Part shown: in pieces, positions 24,123-32,110 of the stretch
Layout: every line of letters starts with the position of its first letter
Position numbering within the stretch: position 1 is the stretch's first letter
Source: Pseudomonadota bacterium
GTDB taxonomy: Bacteria; Pseudomonadota; Alphaproteobacteria; Dongiales; Dongiaceae
Direction of reading: 5' to 3'
NCBI GenBank assembly: GCA_016183985.1
Contig: JACPDN010000015.1
Coordinates: 95,132-159,131, forward strand
Length of the DNA stretch: 64,000 bases
Program-made: the position numbers and the translations under genes
Notes under the pieces: model-generated
The model's database searches: none
Told to the model about the DNA's origin: nothing
What the model saw: only the letters and a program-made list of their open reading frames with translations

Positions 24123-25166
24123 TTATCCTTTCTGCGACAGGGACAGCAGGGCATTTCCACCCTTCGATCCGACCCAGATGTAACCACCGTACTCCGTTAC
24201 ACTGGTTACACCATGGCGCACGCCATTGGCGCGGCTGTGATAGGAAGCAACCGGGCGGAACGCCGTGTCGAGGCGCGCGACCAATCCATAGGAGCGCGAA
24301 GGCGACCAGGGCTTGTGAATACCCATGGTCTTGATGCCGCCGCATTGCAGCGGCTCCAGGAAACTGGTGCCGGAGGCAAGGCTTGGTGCGATCCAATAAG
24401 GCCGCGGCACGCCGGCAATCATGTCGCGGCGATAGGCATCCTCTTGCAGCACGAACTCGACCAGCCGATTGCGCGGGGCAAAGAGACTGAGCCAGGCACC
24501 ACCGCCCGACGCTGCCGAAAGGCGTGCCGGATAGCCCGGCAGCTTTTCGAGGAGCGGCGTCACGGCGCCGCCTTTTATGCGCAGCAGGCGATGCCTCCAG
24601 CTTTCGGCGACGACGATGGAATCGCCATCAGCCAGCACGCCGTTGGGAAAAGCCAGGCCATCCGCGAGTTTGCTCGCAGCACCCGTCGCCGGATCGAGGC
24701 GCCAGACAGAGCCGTTGTTGTTCTTTGCCATAAGGTCGAGCGCCCAATCGCCCGGGCCATGCGTCGAAGAACCATTGCAGAGATAGAGCGTGGTATCGTC
24801 ACTGAATGCCAGCGCCGTCAGGCAGGTAACGTTGTTCGGCAGCTTGATTTCGCGCTCATCGATAGAAAGCCGGCCATCCTCGAGCGCGACAGCAAGATGT
24901 CCTCCTGGCGATGCCGCCAAGGCGCTGATAACGGCATCGAAACTGCGCAGAACCGTGGCCGTACCGCCGCCCGGAACGAGTTCCAGAAGATCGTTGCCGG
25001 AGGTGAAGAGCAGCTTGCCGCCGCGGACAGTGAGATTGTCCGGCGCGGTGATTTCGAGCACCAGATCGGCGTCTTCCAGCTCCGCGTTCGGCCGGAAGGC
25101 ACCATCGAGTGGCGGGATCGTCACGGCCTTGCCGCGGAAGAGGTCGAGGATGGGATCGAAGATCAT
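24123..25166 (-). CDS. SMP-30/gluconolactonase/LRE-like family protein
   Basis: A 347-residue predicted six-bladed beta-propeller of the SMP-30/strictosidine-synthase-like group, with blade segments such as PNNVTCLTALAFSDDTTLYL, DGLAFPNGVLADGDSIVVAE and KLPGYPARLSAASGGGAWLS. No signal peptide is seen, so it is probably cytoplasmic. Relatives are lactonases hydrolysing sugar lactones with a bound divalent metal. The ATG at 25166 overlaps the stop of the permease-SMP-30 fusion as ATGA. It resembles the SMP-30 domain of that fusion in layout, so the two may be old paralogues. Confidence 0.8.
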   Translation of the reverse strand: MIFDPILDLFRGKAVTIPPLDGAFRPNAELEDADLVLEITAPDNLTVRGGKLLFTSGNDLLELVPGGGTATVLRSFDAVISALAASPGGHLAVALEDGRLSIDEREIKLPNNVTCLTALAFSDDTTLYLCNGSSTHGPGDWALDLMAKNNNGSVWRLDPATGAASKLADGLAFPNGVLADGDSIVVAESWRHRLLRIKGGAVTPLLEKLPGYPARLSAASGGGAWLSLFAPRNRLVEFVLQEDAYRRDMIAGVPRPYWIAPSLASGTSFLEPLQCGGIKTMGIHKPWSPSRSYGLVARLDTAFRPVASYHSRANGVRHGVTSVTEYGGYIWVGSKGGNALLSLSQKG

Positions 25167-27286
25167 TTGGCCCCTCCCCAATACGAGCGGATGCCGGTCC
25201 AGTCCGGCTTGGCATTGGGGAGCGGCAAGCGCCCGACCCGGTTGTTGAGAATGCCGCCGACGAAGAGCGCGCCCTTGTGCTCGCGCATCGACGTCACCAT
25301 CGGGTGCGAAATGCCTGAGAGATCCCCCAAGGTCTCGACGATCTTGCCGGTCTCGTCGAATTTGACGATGCCGCCGGTATTGATATTAGGGAACAGCCAT
25401 TCATCCTGCGGCAGACGTCGGGTCATGCGCTTGCGCATGCTCGGGTGGCGCAGCGACAGATCGTAGCTCGGCGTGCGCATACCGAGCCAGGCCATCCAGT
25501 AGCTGCCATCCGAAGCCCGGTTGATGTTGTCCGGGTAGCCCGGCATGTCCTTGATGACGCATTCAACCTGCCCGGCCTTCGGCCCATCGAACCAATAGCG
25601 ATGCACGCGACAGGCCCAGGATTCGGCGAAGAACAGCGACTGCCCGCCATGGGCGATGCAGACACCGTTGGCATAGAGGTAGTTGTCGAGCAGCGTGGTC
25701 GTCTTGCCGGTCTTCGGGTCATAGCAAAGCAATCGGCCGGTAGGCCGGCTTTCGATCGAATCCAGCGCCCAATCATGGGCGTCATAGCGCTTGGTGGAAT
25801 CGGTGAAGAAGATGCGGCCATCGGGCGCCACATCGCAATCATTGGGATCGCGCAGTCGAGCGTCATCGACGACGGAGGTCCAGCTGCGGCGGGTTTCCGC
25901 CGTCAGCTTCGTCACCACGCGATCGGGCGAGATCGAATAGAGCCCCATCGCACCAACGCAGGAGATGAGGTTGCCCGCCTTGTCGAAAGCAAGACCCAGC
26001 GGAAAGCCACCGGTATGGGCGAAGACTTCCGAGCGCTTATAGTCGGGCGCGAAGAAGCGGATGATCTCACCATGGCGCGTACCACAATAGAGATTGTCCT
26101 CCTCGTCGAGGATGACATCCTCGGGCCCTTCCAACTCGCCGAGACCGATGTAATGGGTCTGCGCCAGATTGTTGTTGAGCGCATAAGGCGAGCCGGAATT
26201 GGGCTCGGCCGATTGCGTCTCACCCATGCGCTGATAGATCGGCGCCACATAAACCTCGTTCAGCACCTTGTGCCGGTTCTTCAGCCAGCGGATATCGAGC
26301 GTGACGGCCACGGCTAGCATCAGTCCCAGCACCATCTGGTTGGTGCCGGTGCCAAAGCCTAAGCGAATGAGGCCGTTGGTCATCACCAGCACGATGACCG
26401 CTCCCATCAGGCCCTTGACGATCGAGCCGCGACCGCCGCCTAAGCTATTGCCGCCGACAACCGCCGCCGTGAGCGCCATGATTTCGAGGTTAAGACCCGT
26501 TCCCGGCCCCGCCCCGCTCAAGCGGCAGGCAAAGAGGAAGCCGGCGATGCCGCAGCAGATGCCGGAAATGACATAGGTCATGAAGACCGTCTGGCGCACC
26601 TTGATGCCGGCGTTGTGCGCCGAACGGCGCGAACCGCCGACCGCCAGGATATGCCAGCCGGGTCGCGAGCGCGTGAGTGCCACATGCGCAATGAGGGCGA
26701 TGACGCCTGCCACGATAACGCTGATGGCGATGCCAAAGACCGTGCCGTCGCCGATGTAATCCCAGAGATCGGAGGTGACGTCGGAAAGCTGCACCTGCGA
26801 GGCGAAGCTCACCACCAGGATGTCGTAGACAGCCCGGCCGATGATGAAGGTGACCAGCGTCGTCAGGAAAGCGCGCAGGCGCACATAGCCGATGAGGAAG
26901 CCGTTGAGCGCACCAAAGGCGATGCCGACGGAGACAGCCGCGAGCAGCGCCACCCAGACCGGCAGATCGAAGATGAAGAGCGAGGAAACAGCCGCAAAGG
27001 CGGAGAGTGCGAAGATCGATCCCACGGAAAGATCGATGCCGCCACCCAGCATGACGATAGTAAGGCCCGTCACGACGATGGAAAATTCGCCGAGCTGCCT
27101 TGTGGAGTCACTGAGCGACGCCGGCTTGAAGAAGCCGTTGATGGCCGTGCCGAAGCCAGCGACGGTGATGACCAATGCCAGGAAAGGAATGGCGCTGTCC
27201 GTCCAGCGCTTGGTCAGAATCTCGCCGATCAGATGATCGGGGATGTAGTTATAGCGCCAGCGCTGCAGCGTTTCCCGTACCGACAT
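25163..27286 (-). CDS. Fusion protein: ribose-type ABC permease plus SMP-30/gluconolactonase domain
   Basis: A 707-residue protein in one uninterrupted frame. Residues 1-350 form an RbsC-type permease with eight to ten membrane segments and the family motif IVVTGLTIVMLGGGIDLSVG near 70-89, then AVVGGNSLGGGRGS. After a linker around NRHKVLNEVYVAP, residues 375-707 form an SMP-30-like propeller: GLGELEGPEDVILDEEDNLY, DPNDCDVAPDGRIFFTDSTK, NGVCIAHGGQSLFFAESWAC and MPGYPDNINRASDGSYWMAW. The permease C-terminus faces the cytoplasm, so the lactonase domain would meet substrate as it leaves the channel. GGGAA lies upstream of ATG 27286. A second, unfused permease is encoded at 28.4-29.4 kb. Confidence 0.88.
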   Translation of the reverse strand: MSVRETLQRWRYNYIPDHLIGEILTKRWTDSAIPFLALVITVAGFGTAINGFFKPASLSDSTRQLGEFSIVVTGLTIVMLGGGIDLSVGSIFALSAFAAVSSLFIFDLPVWVALLAAVSVGIAFGALNGFLIGYVRLRAFLTTLVTFIIGRAVYDILVVSFASQVQLSDVTSDLWDYIGDGTVFGIAISVIVAGVIALIAHVALTRSRPGWHILAVGGSRRSAHNAGIKVRQTVFMTYVISGICCGIAGFLFACRLSGAGPGTGLNLEIMALTAAVVGGNSLGGGRGSIVKGLMGAVIVLVMTNGLIRLGFGTGTNQMVLGLMLAVAVTLDIRWLKNRHKVLNEVYVAPIYQRMGETQSAEPNSGSPYALNNNLAQTHYIGLGELEGPEDVILDEEDNLYCGTRHGEIIRFFAPDYKRSEVFAHTGGFPLGLAFDKAGNLISCVGAMGLYSISPDRVVTKLTAETRRSWTSVVDDARLRDPNDCDVAPDGRIFFTDSTKRYDAHDWALDSIESRPTGRLLCYDPKTGKTTTLLDNYLYANGVCIAHGGQSLFFAESWACRVHRYWFDGPKAGQVECVIKDMPGYPDNINRASDGSYWMAWLGMRTPSYDLSLRHPSMRKRMTRRLPQDEWLFPNINTGGIVKFDETGKIVETLGDLSGISHPMVTSMREHKGALFVGGILNNRVGRLPLPNAKPDWTGIRSYWGGAK

Positions 27287-27306
27287 GAATGTTCCCAGGG
27301 GATAAG

Positions 27307-27347
27307 ACGGCAGCGCGGATGGCGCGGCACACCAGCCGCGCTGCCGT
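27307..27347 (-). other. Intercistronic stem-loop after the sugar-binding-protein gene
   Basis: Two perfect 12-base arms, ACGGCAGCGCGG at 27307-27318 and its complement at 27336-27347, are separated by 17 bases. The structure begins 12 nt after the stop of the binding-protein gene and ends 21 nt before the permease-fusion start. No U-tract follows, so it probably protects the upstream mRNA or attenuates read-through rather than terminating fully. Confidence 0.75.
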
Positions 27348-27358
27348 GAGATGTATGC

Positions 27359-28375
27359 TTACTGGGCCGCCGCCTGCAGTGCCTTCAAATCCCAGCAGGT
27401 GGTCGGCGTCAGATCGGCCTTCGTCCAGGCGCGTTCCAGCGTATAGACATAGGTCGACGCCGTACCGGGGGCGACGCCGCTCTGCAGCAAGTATTTCAGA
27501 ATCGCGTTGATATCGCGCGACTGGTTGTGTAACTCGGTCATCACGACGGCGCTGAACGTACCGTTTTCCAGCGCATCGCAATCGACCTTCTCGCCACCGC
27601 CGGTGGTGACCAGCGCGATCTTGTCCTGCTTGCCGGCTTCGCGAATGGCGGCGGAGGTGCCGGTCGCATCACCATCCCAGAAGTCGATGATGGCGCAGAC
27701 GTCCGGGAATTGCTGCAGCATGGTGGTGGTCACGTTGCGGGCGGTGGTCGCATCCCAGTTGGAATCGGGCTTCGCCACGACTTTGAAGTCGGGGTGCTTT
27801 TCCAGCACCTTCATGATGCCGGCATATTGATAGAGGCTGGAGGCATTGACCTGGTCGCCCTGGACGAGGCCGATCTGCTTGGTCGAGTTCTCGCCACAGG
27901 CCTTGATCGCCGCTTCGGCTTCGAGCTGGCCCAGGCGATCCCAATCGGAGCCGATGAAGGCATCGACCTTGTAGTTGACCGGGTTGTCGATGGCGACGAC
28001 GTAGATGCCTTCCTTCTGCGCCTTCTTGAAGAGCTTGGCGTAGGAGTTGAGGTCGGGGGAATGCACGACCAGAACGGCCGGCTTCGGGTCCGACGAGATC
28101 GCCTCGGTGATGGCCTGGGCGCCGGCTTCGATGCTCCAGTTCGGGTCGCGGGTTTCGAACACGCCGCCGAAGGCTTCGACTTCCTTCTTGAGATAAGCCG
28201 CCCAGCCTTGCGCGAGGTCAAAGCCCATCGCCATCGGCACCATGATGACGCGCTTGTCCTTGAGCGCTGCCGCATAGGCTGCCGGCCCCGGATCTTCCTG
28301 CGCCAGGGCCACACTGCCGAAGGCAACAGCCGCCAAGGCCGTCGCCGCAACCAAGGTCTTCTTCAAACCGAACAT
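27359..28375 (-). CDS. Ribose-type sugar ABC transporter periplasmic substrate-binding protein
   Basis: A 338-residue protein with a Sec signal (MFGLKKTLVAATALAAVAFG, cleavage after ALA near residue 25) and a Peripla_BP_4-type fold: KDKRVIMVPMAMGFDLAQGW, VLVVHSPDLNSYAKLFKKAQ, YVVAIDNPVNYKVDAFIGSD and VCAIIDFWDGDATGTSAAI. It delivers a sugar or sugar derivative to the two permeases. A 12-bp stem-loop directly after the gene may raise its expression over the permeases. The sugar is unknown; linked SMP-30 lactonases suggest a lactone or aldonic-acid precursor. Confidence 0.88.
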   Translation of the reverse strand: MFGLKKTLVAATALAAVAFGSVALAQEDPGPAAYAAALKDKRVIMVPMAMGFDLAQGWAAYLKKEVEAFGGVFETRDPNWSIEAGAQAITEAISSDPKPAVLVVHSPDLNSYAKLFKKAQKEGIYVVAIDNPVNYKVDAFIGSDWDRLGQLEAEAAIKACGENSTKQIGLVQGDQVNASSLYQYAGIMKVLEKHPDFKVVAKPDSNWDATTARNVTTTMLQQFPDVCAIIDFWDGDATGTSAAIREAGKQDKIALVTTGGGEKVDCDALENGTFSAVVMTELHNQSRDINAILKYLLQSGVAPGTASTYVYTLERAWTKADLTPTTCWDLKALQAAAQ

Positions 28376-28412
28376 GAGTCACCCTTTCCTGTCTAAGCTT
28401 GCCTATTCGTTT

Positions 28413-29393
28413 TTAGATATCGCCTTGCTGCGCCGTCTGTTCGTCACGCGGATTGAGGACACCGTCGATGATGATGGCAACGAGCAAAATCGTGGATTTG
28501 ATGAGGTTCTGATAGAGATTGGGAATGTCGAGAATCGTCATGGCATTGAGCATGATGCCGATCAGCAGCGCGCCGACGATCACATTGCGCATGCCACCCT
28601 TCCCACCCGAAAGGCCGATGCCGCCGATCACCGCAACCAGGACGATGTCGTAAAGCAGCGTCGAATTAACGACGCGCGTATTGATCGAAAGCAGACTGGA
28701 GGCCGTGAGGATACCTGCCGTGAAGGCGATGAAGGCCGAGATCACGTAACGCAACAGCAGCATCGGCCGCACCGGGATGCCAAGATTGCGCGCCGCCATC
28801 GGGTTGTCGCCGGCGTAATAGACGTAGCGCCCCCATTTGGTGAAGCGCAGAAACAGGAAGGCGACGAAGACGATCGCCGTGAAAAGAAAGACCTCGATTG
28901 GAATGCCGAGCCAGCGGGTCTTGCCCAAGAGTTCGATCCAATGTTGCGGCGGCACCGGCACGGCATCCTGGGTGATGAGCTGCGAGCGAACGAAGCCGAA
29001 GACGAAGGCACCACTGGCCAGGGTTACGAAAATCGGCGGTACGTCGGCATAGGCCACCAGGAAGCCGTTTGCGAGACCGATCGCCAGCACCGCGGCCAAT
29101 GTGATGACCAGCGCCATGGCCTGCGATGTGCCGTCGCCCAGCATTTGCAGATACCAGGCAACCGACATGGCCATGATGGCGACTGCCGAAAGATCGATCC
29201 CGCGTCCGATGATGACGATCGCCATGCCGACAGCGAGGATGCCGAGCACCGACACGCTACGCACGATGTTGACCAGATTGGCAGCGGTCAGGAACCCGTT
29301 GAGGGTTACCGATGCGATGATGAAGACGAGAACCGCAATCGCCAACACGATGCGTTCCTGGTCCAGGCGCGAAAACACGGAGCGGATTGTCAT
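28413..29393 (-). CDS. Ribose-type sugar ABC transporter permease (RbsC family), unfused
   Basis: A 326-residue permease with about nine hydrophobic segments and the motif VGMAIVIIGRGIDLSAVAIM near residues 50-69, plus YYAGDNPMAARNLGIPVRPM and AVIGGIGLSGGKGGMRN. It would form a heterodimeric channel with the permease half of the fusion protein. ATG 29393 is preferred; the frame extends to 29453 without a good ribosome-binding site. It is the first gene of the minus-strand transport operon, 37 bp before the binding-protein gene. Confidence 0.87.
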   Translation of the reverse strand: MTIRSVFSRLDQERIVLAIAVLVFIIASVTLNGFLTAANLVNIVRSVSVLGILAVGMAIVIIGRGIDLSAVAIMAMSVAWYLQMLGDGTSQAMALVITLAAVLAIGLANGFLVAYADVPPIFVTLASGAFVFGFVRSQLITQDAVPVPPQHWIELLGKTRWLGIPIEVFLFTAIVFVAFLFLRFTKWGRYVYYAGDNPMAARNLGIPVRPMLLLRYVISAFIAFTAGILTASSLLSINTRVVNSTLLYDIVLVAVIGGIGLSGGKGGMRNVIVGALLIGIMLNAMTILDIPNLYQNLIKSTILLVAIIIDGVLNPRDEQTAQQGDI

Positions 29394-29668
29394 CCCGTCA
29401 TGCCATTGAAAAGAGGCGTCAGCCGGTCTTGATCCGCCGGCGAAATGCCCCATGCCCCCGATAATTTTCCCGGATGAAGGCTAATACGGAGATGTTTGGA
29501 AAGTCTACTGATCATTTGTAAGACAAACGAAATACGCCCGAGCGCGGCACGATGCTGCGCCTCATCCGTTCGTTTATCCGCCAGCGGTTGGTCAGGGCGA
29601 ACGAGGATAACTTTCGATCGCCCGCGGAAAGCTCAGTTATCCCGACCCCGGCCGCAGCAAGCCACGCG
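29394..29668 (-). promoter_or_regulatory. Upstream region of the sugar-transport operon with a GntR-like palindrome
   Basis: No gene is apparent in these 275 bases. TTTGTAAGACAAA at 29515-29527 is a palindrome with a 3-bp centre; its core TTGTAAGACAA matches the TNGTnnnACNA pattern bound by FadR-subfamily GntR regulators. No regulator gene adjoins. A clear sigma-70 promoter could not be fixed. Confidence 0.4.
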
Positions 29669-30595
29669 TCAGTGATGCGGTCGGAGCGCGCCTTGTGTGT
29701 TTACATAGATGGAATAGAGCGAGGTCGTGCCGCAGATGAAGAGGCGGTTCCGCTTAGGTCCACCAAAGCACACATTGGCAACGACCTCCGGCACGCGCAC
29801 GCGGCCGATCAATGTGCCATCGGGGGCATAGCAATCGACGCCGGCGCCGGTGCTGGTCCAAATATTGCCGTGAACATCAATACGGAAGCCGTCGAATAGG
29901 CCAATCTGGCATTCGGCGAATTTTTCACCACCACTCAGGGACTTCCCATCGGCATTGACGCGGAAGCGGCGGATATGACGCGGCCCGTTCGGTACGTGGG
30001 TTGCACCCGTATCGGCGACATAGAGCAAGCCCTCATCCGGCGAGAAAGCGAGGCCATTGGGCTTCTCGAAATCAGTGGCGACGGCGGTGATATCCTTGCT
30101 GACGGGATCGAAGCGATAGACATGACAGGCGCCGCCGAGTTCGGACGGGGCGGCATCGCCCTCATATTCGGTGTCAATGCCGTAGCTGGGATCGGTGAAC
30201 CAGATGGTGCCGTCCGACTTCACCACGACGTCGTTGGGGGAATTGAGCTTCTTGCCCTGGTAATGAGAGACCAACACAGTGCGCGAGCCGTCATGCTCAA
30301 TGCGCGAGACGCAGCGGCCACGATGCTCGCAGGAGACCAGGCGCCCTTCCCGGTCGATTGTGTGGCCGTTGGTATTAAGTGCCGGCGACCGAAAAACCGA
30401 GACGGAGCCGTCAGTTTCATCCCAGCGCATGATGCGGTCGTTGGGGATGTCGGACCAGATGAGATAGCGGCCAGCCGCGAAATAGGCCGGGCCCTCGGCC
30501 CAGCGGCAACCGGTATAGAGCTTTTCCAGATGCACGCAGCCGCCGGCATAACGGCGGAAACGATCGTCGAATACCTCGAAGCTTTCGGTCAGCAT
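29669..30595 (-). CDS. SMP-30/gluconolactonase/LRE family protein (probable sugar lactonase)
   Basis: A 308-residue propeller protein of the classical gluconolactonase type. It has RWAEGPAYFAAGRYLIWSDI (metal-binding Glu in AEGP), NTNGHTIDREGRLVSCEHRG, KKLNSPNDVVVKSDGTIWFT and FEKPNGLAFSPDEGLLYVAD; these supply the Glu, Asn and Asp ligands expected for the catalytic metal. ATG 30595 with GGGGAGAG just upstream is chosen over an earlier in-frame start at 30652. It is the third SMP-30 domain of the locus and the one with the best active-site match, so the most likely functional lactonase. It lies upstream of the transporter operon on the same strand. Confidence 0.88.
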   Translation of the reverse strand: MLTESFEVFDDRFRRYAGGCVHLEKLYTGCRWAEGPAYFAAGRYLIWSDIPNDRIMRWDETDGSVSVFRSPALNTNGHTIDREGRLVSCEHRGRCVSRIEHDGSRTVLVSHYQGKKLNSPNDVVVKSDGTIWFTDPSYGIDTEYEGDAAPSELGGACHVYRFDPVSKDITAVATDFEKPNGLAFSPDEGLLYVADTGATHVPNGPRHIRRFRVNADGKSLSGGEKFAECQIGLFDGFRIDVHGNIWTSTGAGVDCYAPDGTLIGRVRVPEVVANVCFGGPKRNRLFICGTTSLYSIYVNTQGALRPHH

Positions 30596-30689
30596 GGCTC
30601 TCCCCTTTGCCCTGCCCAGTTTCGTCAGGGCCTTGGCATCTGCTCCCACCAAGGTGGCGGCAGATCATCCTTGAAGACGGGGCTGCCGA

Positions 30690-31064
30690 TCAAGGAAATT
30701 GTCTGACTATTGAGCGGAGGCCTTGTCGGTGCGTCATCCAGAAATAGCCGGCAGCGGCTATCAGGATACCCAGGCTATTGGCAGCCTGATCGAGCGCCGA
30801 GGCTTCGCGACCGCCCAGATAGCCTTGCGCCAGTTCGATGGCAGCACCGAGCAGAAAGAGGAAGGCAAGGGCGGCGATTTGCCGGCGCCTGGTCTCGAAG
30901 GCCAGCAAAGCCAGGGTCGACAGCACGCCATAGGCGCCGGCATGCTCGAACTTGTCGATGATTCCCCCGCCCGGTGGCGCGAGGCTGGGGGAAAGTGAGC
31001 CGTAAATCACGGTGGCGATTGCCAGCATGAAGAGGCCGAGGCTGAGTGTGTGCAGATGACGCAT
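30690..31064 (-). CDS. VanZ-like family membrane protein
   Basis: A 124-residue protein with four hydrophobic segments and the VanZ pattern: a DKFEHAGAYGVLSTLALLAF motif near 38-57, then IELAQGYLGGREASALDQAA, with conserved H, E and D residues. VanZ-like proteins are small membrane proteins of unclear function; this one should not be read as a glycopeptide-resistance gene. The start overlaps the galE stop (TGATG), so it is the last gene of the sugar-nucleotide operon. A link to envelope or exopolysaccharide biology is likely. Confidence 0.8.
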   Translation of the reverse strand: MRHLHTLSLGLFMLAIATVIYGSLSPSLAPPGGGIIDKFEHAGAYGVLSTLALLAFETRRRQIAALAFLFLLGAAIELAQGYLGGREASALDQAANSLGILIAAAGYFWMTHRQGLRSIVRQFP

Positions 31065-32056
31065 CAGGCCGGCACGGCAAGGTCAGTGGTGTATTTGGCG
31101 TCCCAGGCTACCGCACTGTTGACGATGTCGACGATATCGAGATGTTGCGGCTGCCAGCCGAGCTTGTCATGGGCAAGGTCGATTGCGGCGTAGAGCGACA
31201 TGGGGTCGCCCTCGCGCCGGGGCGCTTCGCTATGCGGCACCGGGCGGCCAATGGCCGCCTCCACCGCCTTCATCACCTGGCGCACCGATGCCGGCTTGCC
31301 GGTGCCGAGATTGAAGCGGTAGCCACGCGAACTGCCCATAATGAAGTTCAGGGCTGCGACATGGGCATCGGCAAGATCCGTCACATGCACGTAGTCACGC
31401 AGGCACGTGCCATCCGGCGTGTCGTAATCTGTGCCGAAGACGCGCAACGGCTCACTCTTCAACCGCGCTGCATGTACGGCCAAGGGAATGAGATGGCTTT
31501 CATGGACATGGGCCTCGCCGATGCGCAGTTCGGCATCGGCACCGGCGGCATTGAAATAGCGCAGGATGACCGCATCGATCTGACCGGCTTGGGCGGCATC
31601 CATGATGGCGTTTTCAGCGGCAAGCTTGGTGCGGCCATAGGGGTTGATCGGTGCCGTCGGCATATCCTCGCGGATCGGCAGGCTGGACGGCACGCCATAG
31701 ACCGCGCAGGTGCTGGAAAAGACCAGCTTGCGCACACCGCTCCGCTTCATGGCCGCCAGCAGTGAAAGAGTGCCGGCGACATTGTTGTCGTAATAACGCA
31801 AAGGCTCGGCGACCGATTGCGCCACCAGTGACAGGGCCGCAAAATGGAGCACAGCCTCGATGCGGTGCTTCTCCAGCACGGTTGCAACCAGATCCTGGTC
31901 ACGCACATCGCCCTTCTCCAGCGGCCCCCATTGCACCGCCCATTGATGGCCGGTGACGAGGCTGTCAAAGGTCACGGGCTCGAAGCCCATATTGGCCAGC
32001 GCCAGGCAGGTATGGCTGCCGATATAGCCAGCGCCGCCGGTGACGAGAACTTTCAC
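31064..32056 (-). CDS. galE: UDP-glucose 4-epimerase
   Basis: A 330-residue extended SDR with NAD motif VTGGAGYIGSHTC (residues 5-17), the catalytic SSTCAVYG serine and YGRTK tyrosine-lysine. It also has ILRYFNAAGAD and the GalE-type TPDGTCLRDYVHVTDLADAH. It interconverts UDP-glucose and UDP-galactose. It follows ugd (54-bp gap) and overlaps the VanZ-like gene, in an operon led by the priming sugar transferase, so it supplies UDP-galactose for exopolysaccharide. Confidence 0.92.
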   Translation of the reverse strand: MKVLVTGGAGYIGSHTCLALANMGFEPVTFDSLVTGHQWAVQWGPLEKGDVRDQDLVATVLEKHRIEAVLHFAALSLVAQSVAEPLRYYDNNVAGTLSLLAAMKRSGVRKLVFSSTCAVYGVPSSLPIREDMPTAPINPYGRTKLAAENAIMDAAQAGQIDAVILRYFNAAGADAELRIGEAHVHESHLIPLAVHAARLKSEPLRVFGTDYDTPDGTCLRDYVHVTDLADAHVAALNFIMGSSRGYRFNLGTGKPASVRQVMKAVEAAIGRPVPHSEAPRREGDPMSLYAAIDLAHDKLGWQPQHLDIVDIVNSAVAWDAKYTTDLAVPA

Positions 32057-32110
32057 GGCCTTGTCCTCCTAACCATCAATCTCTTCCACTCACGCATCGC
32101 ACCGTGACCC

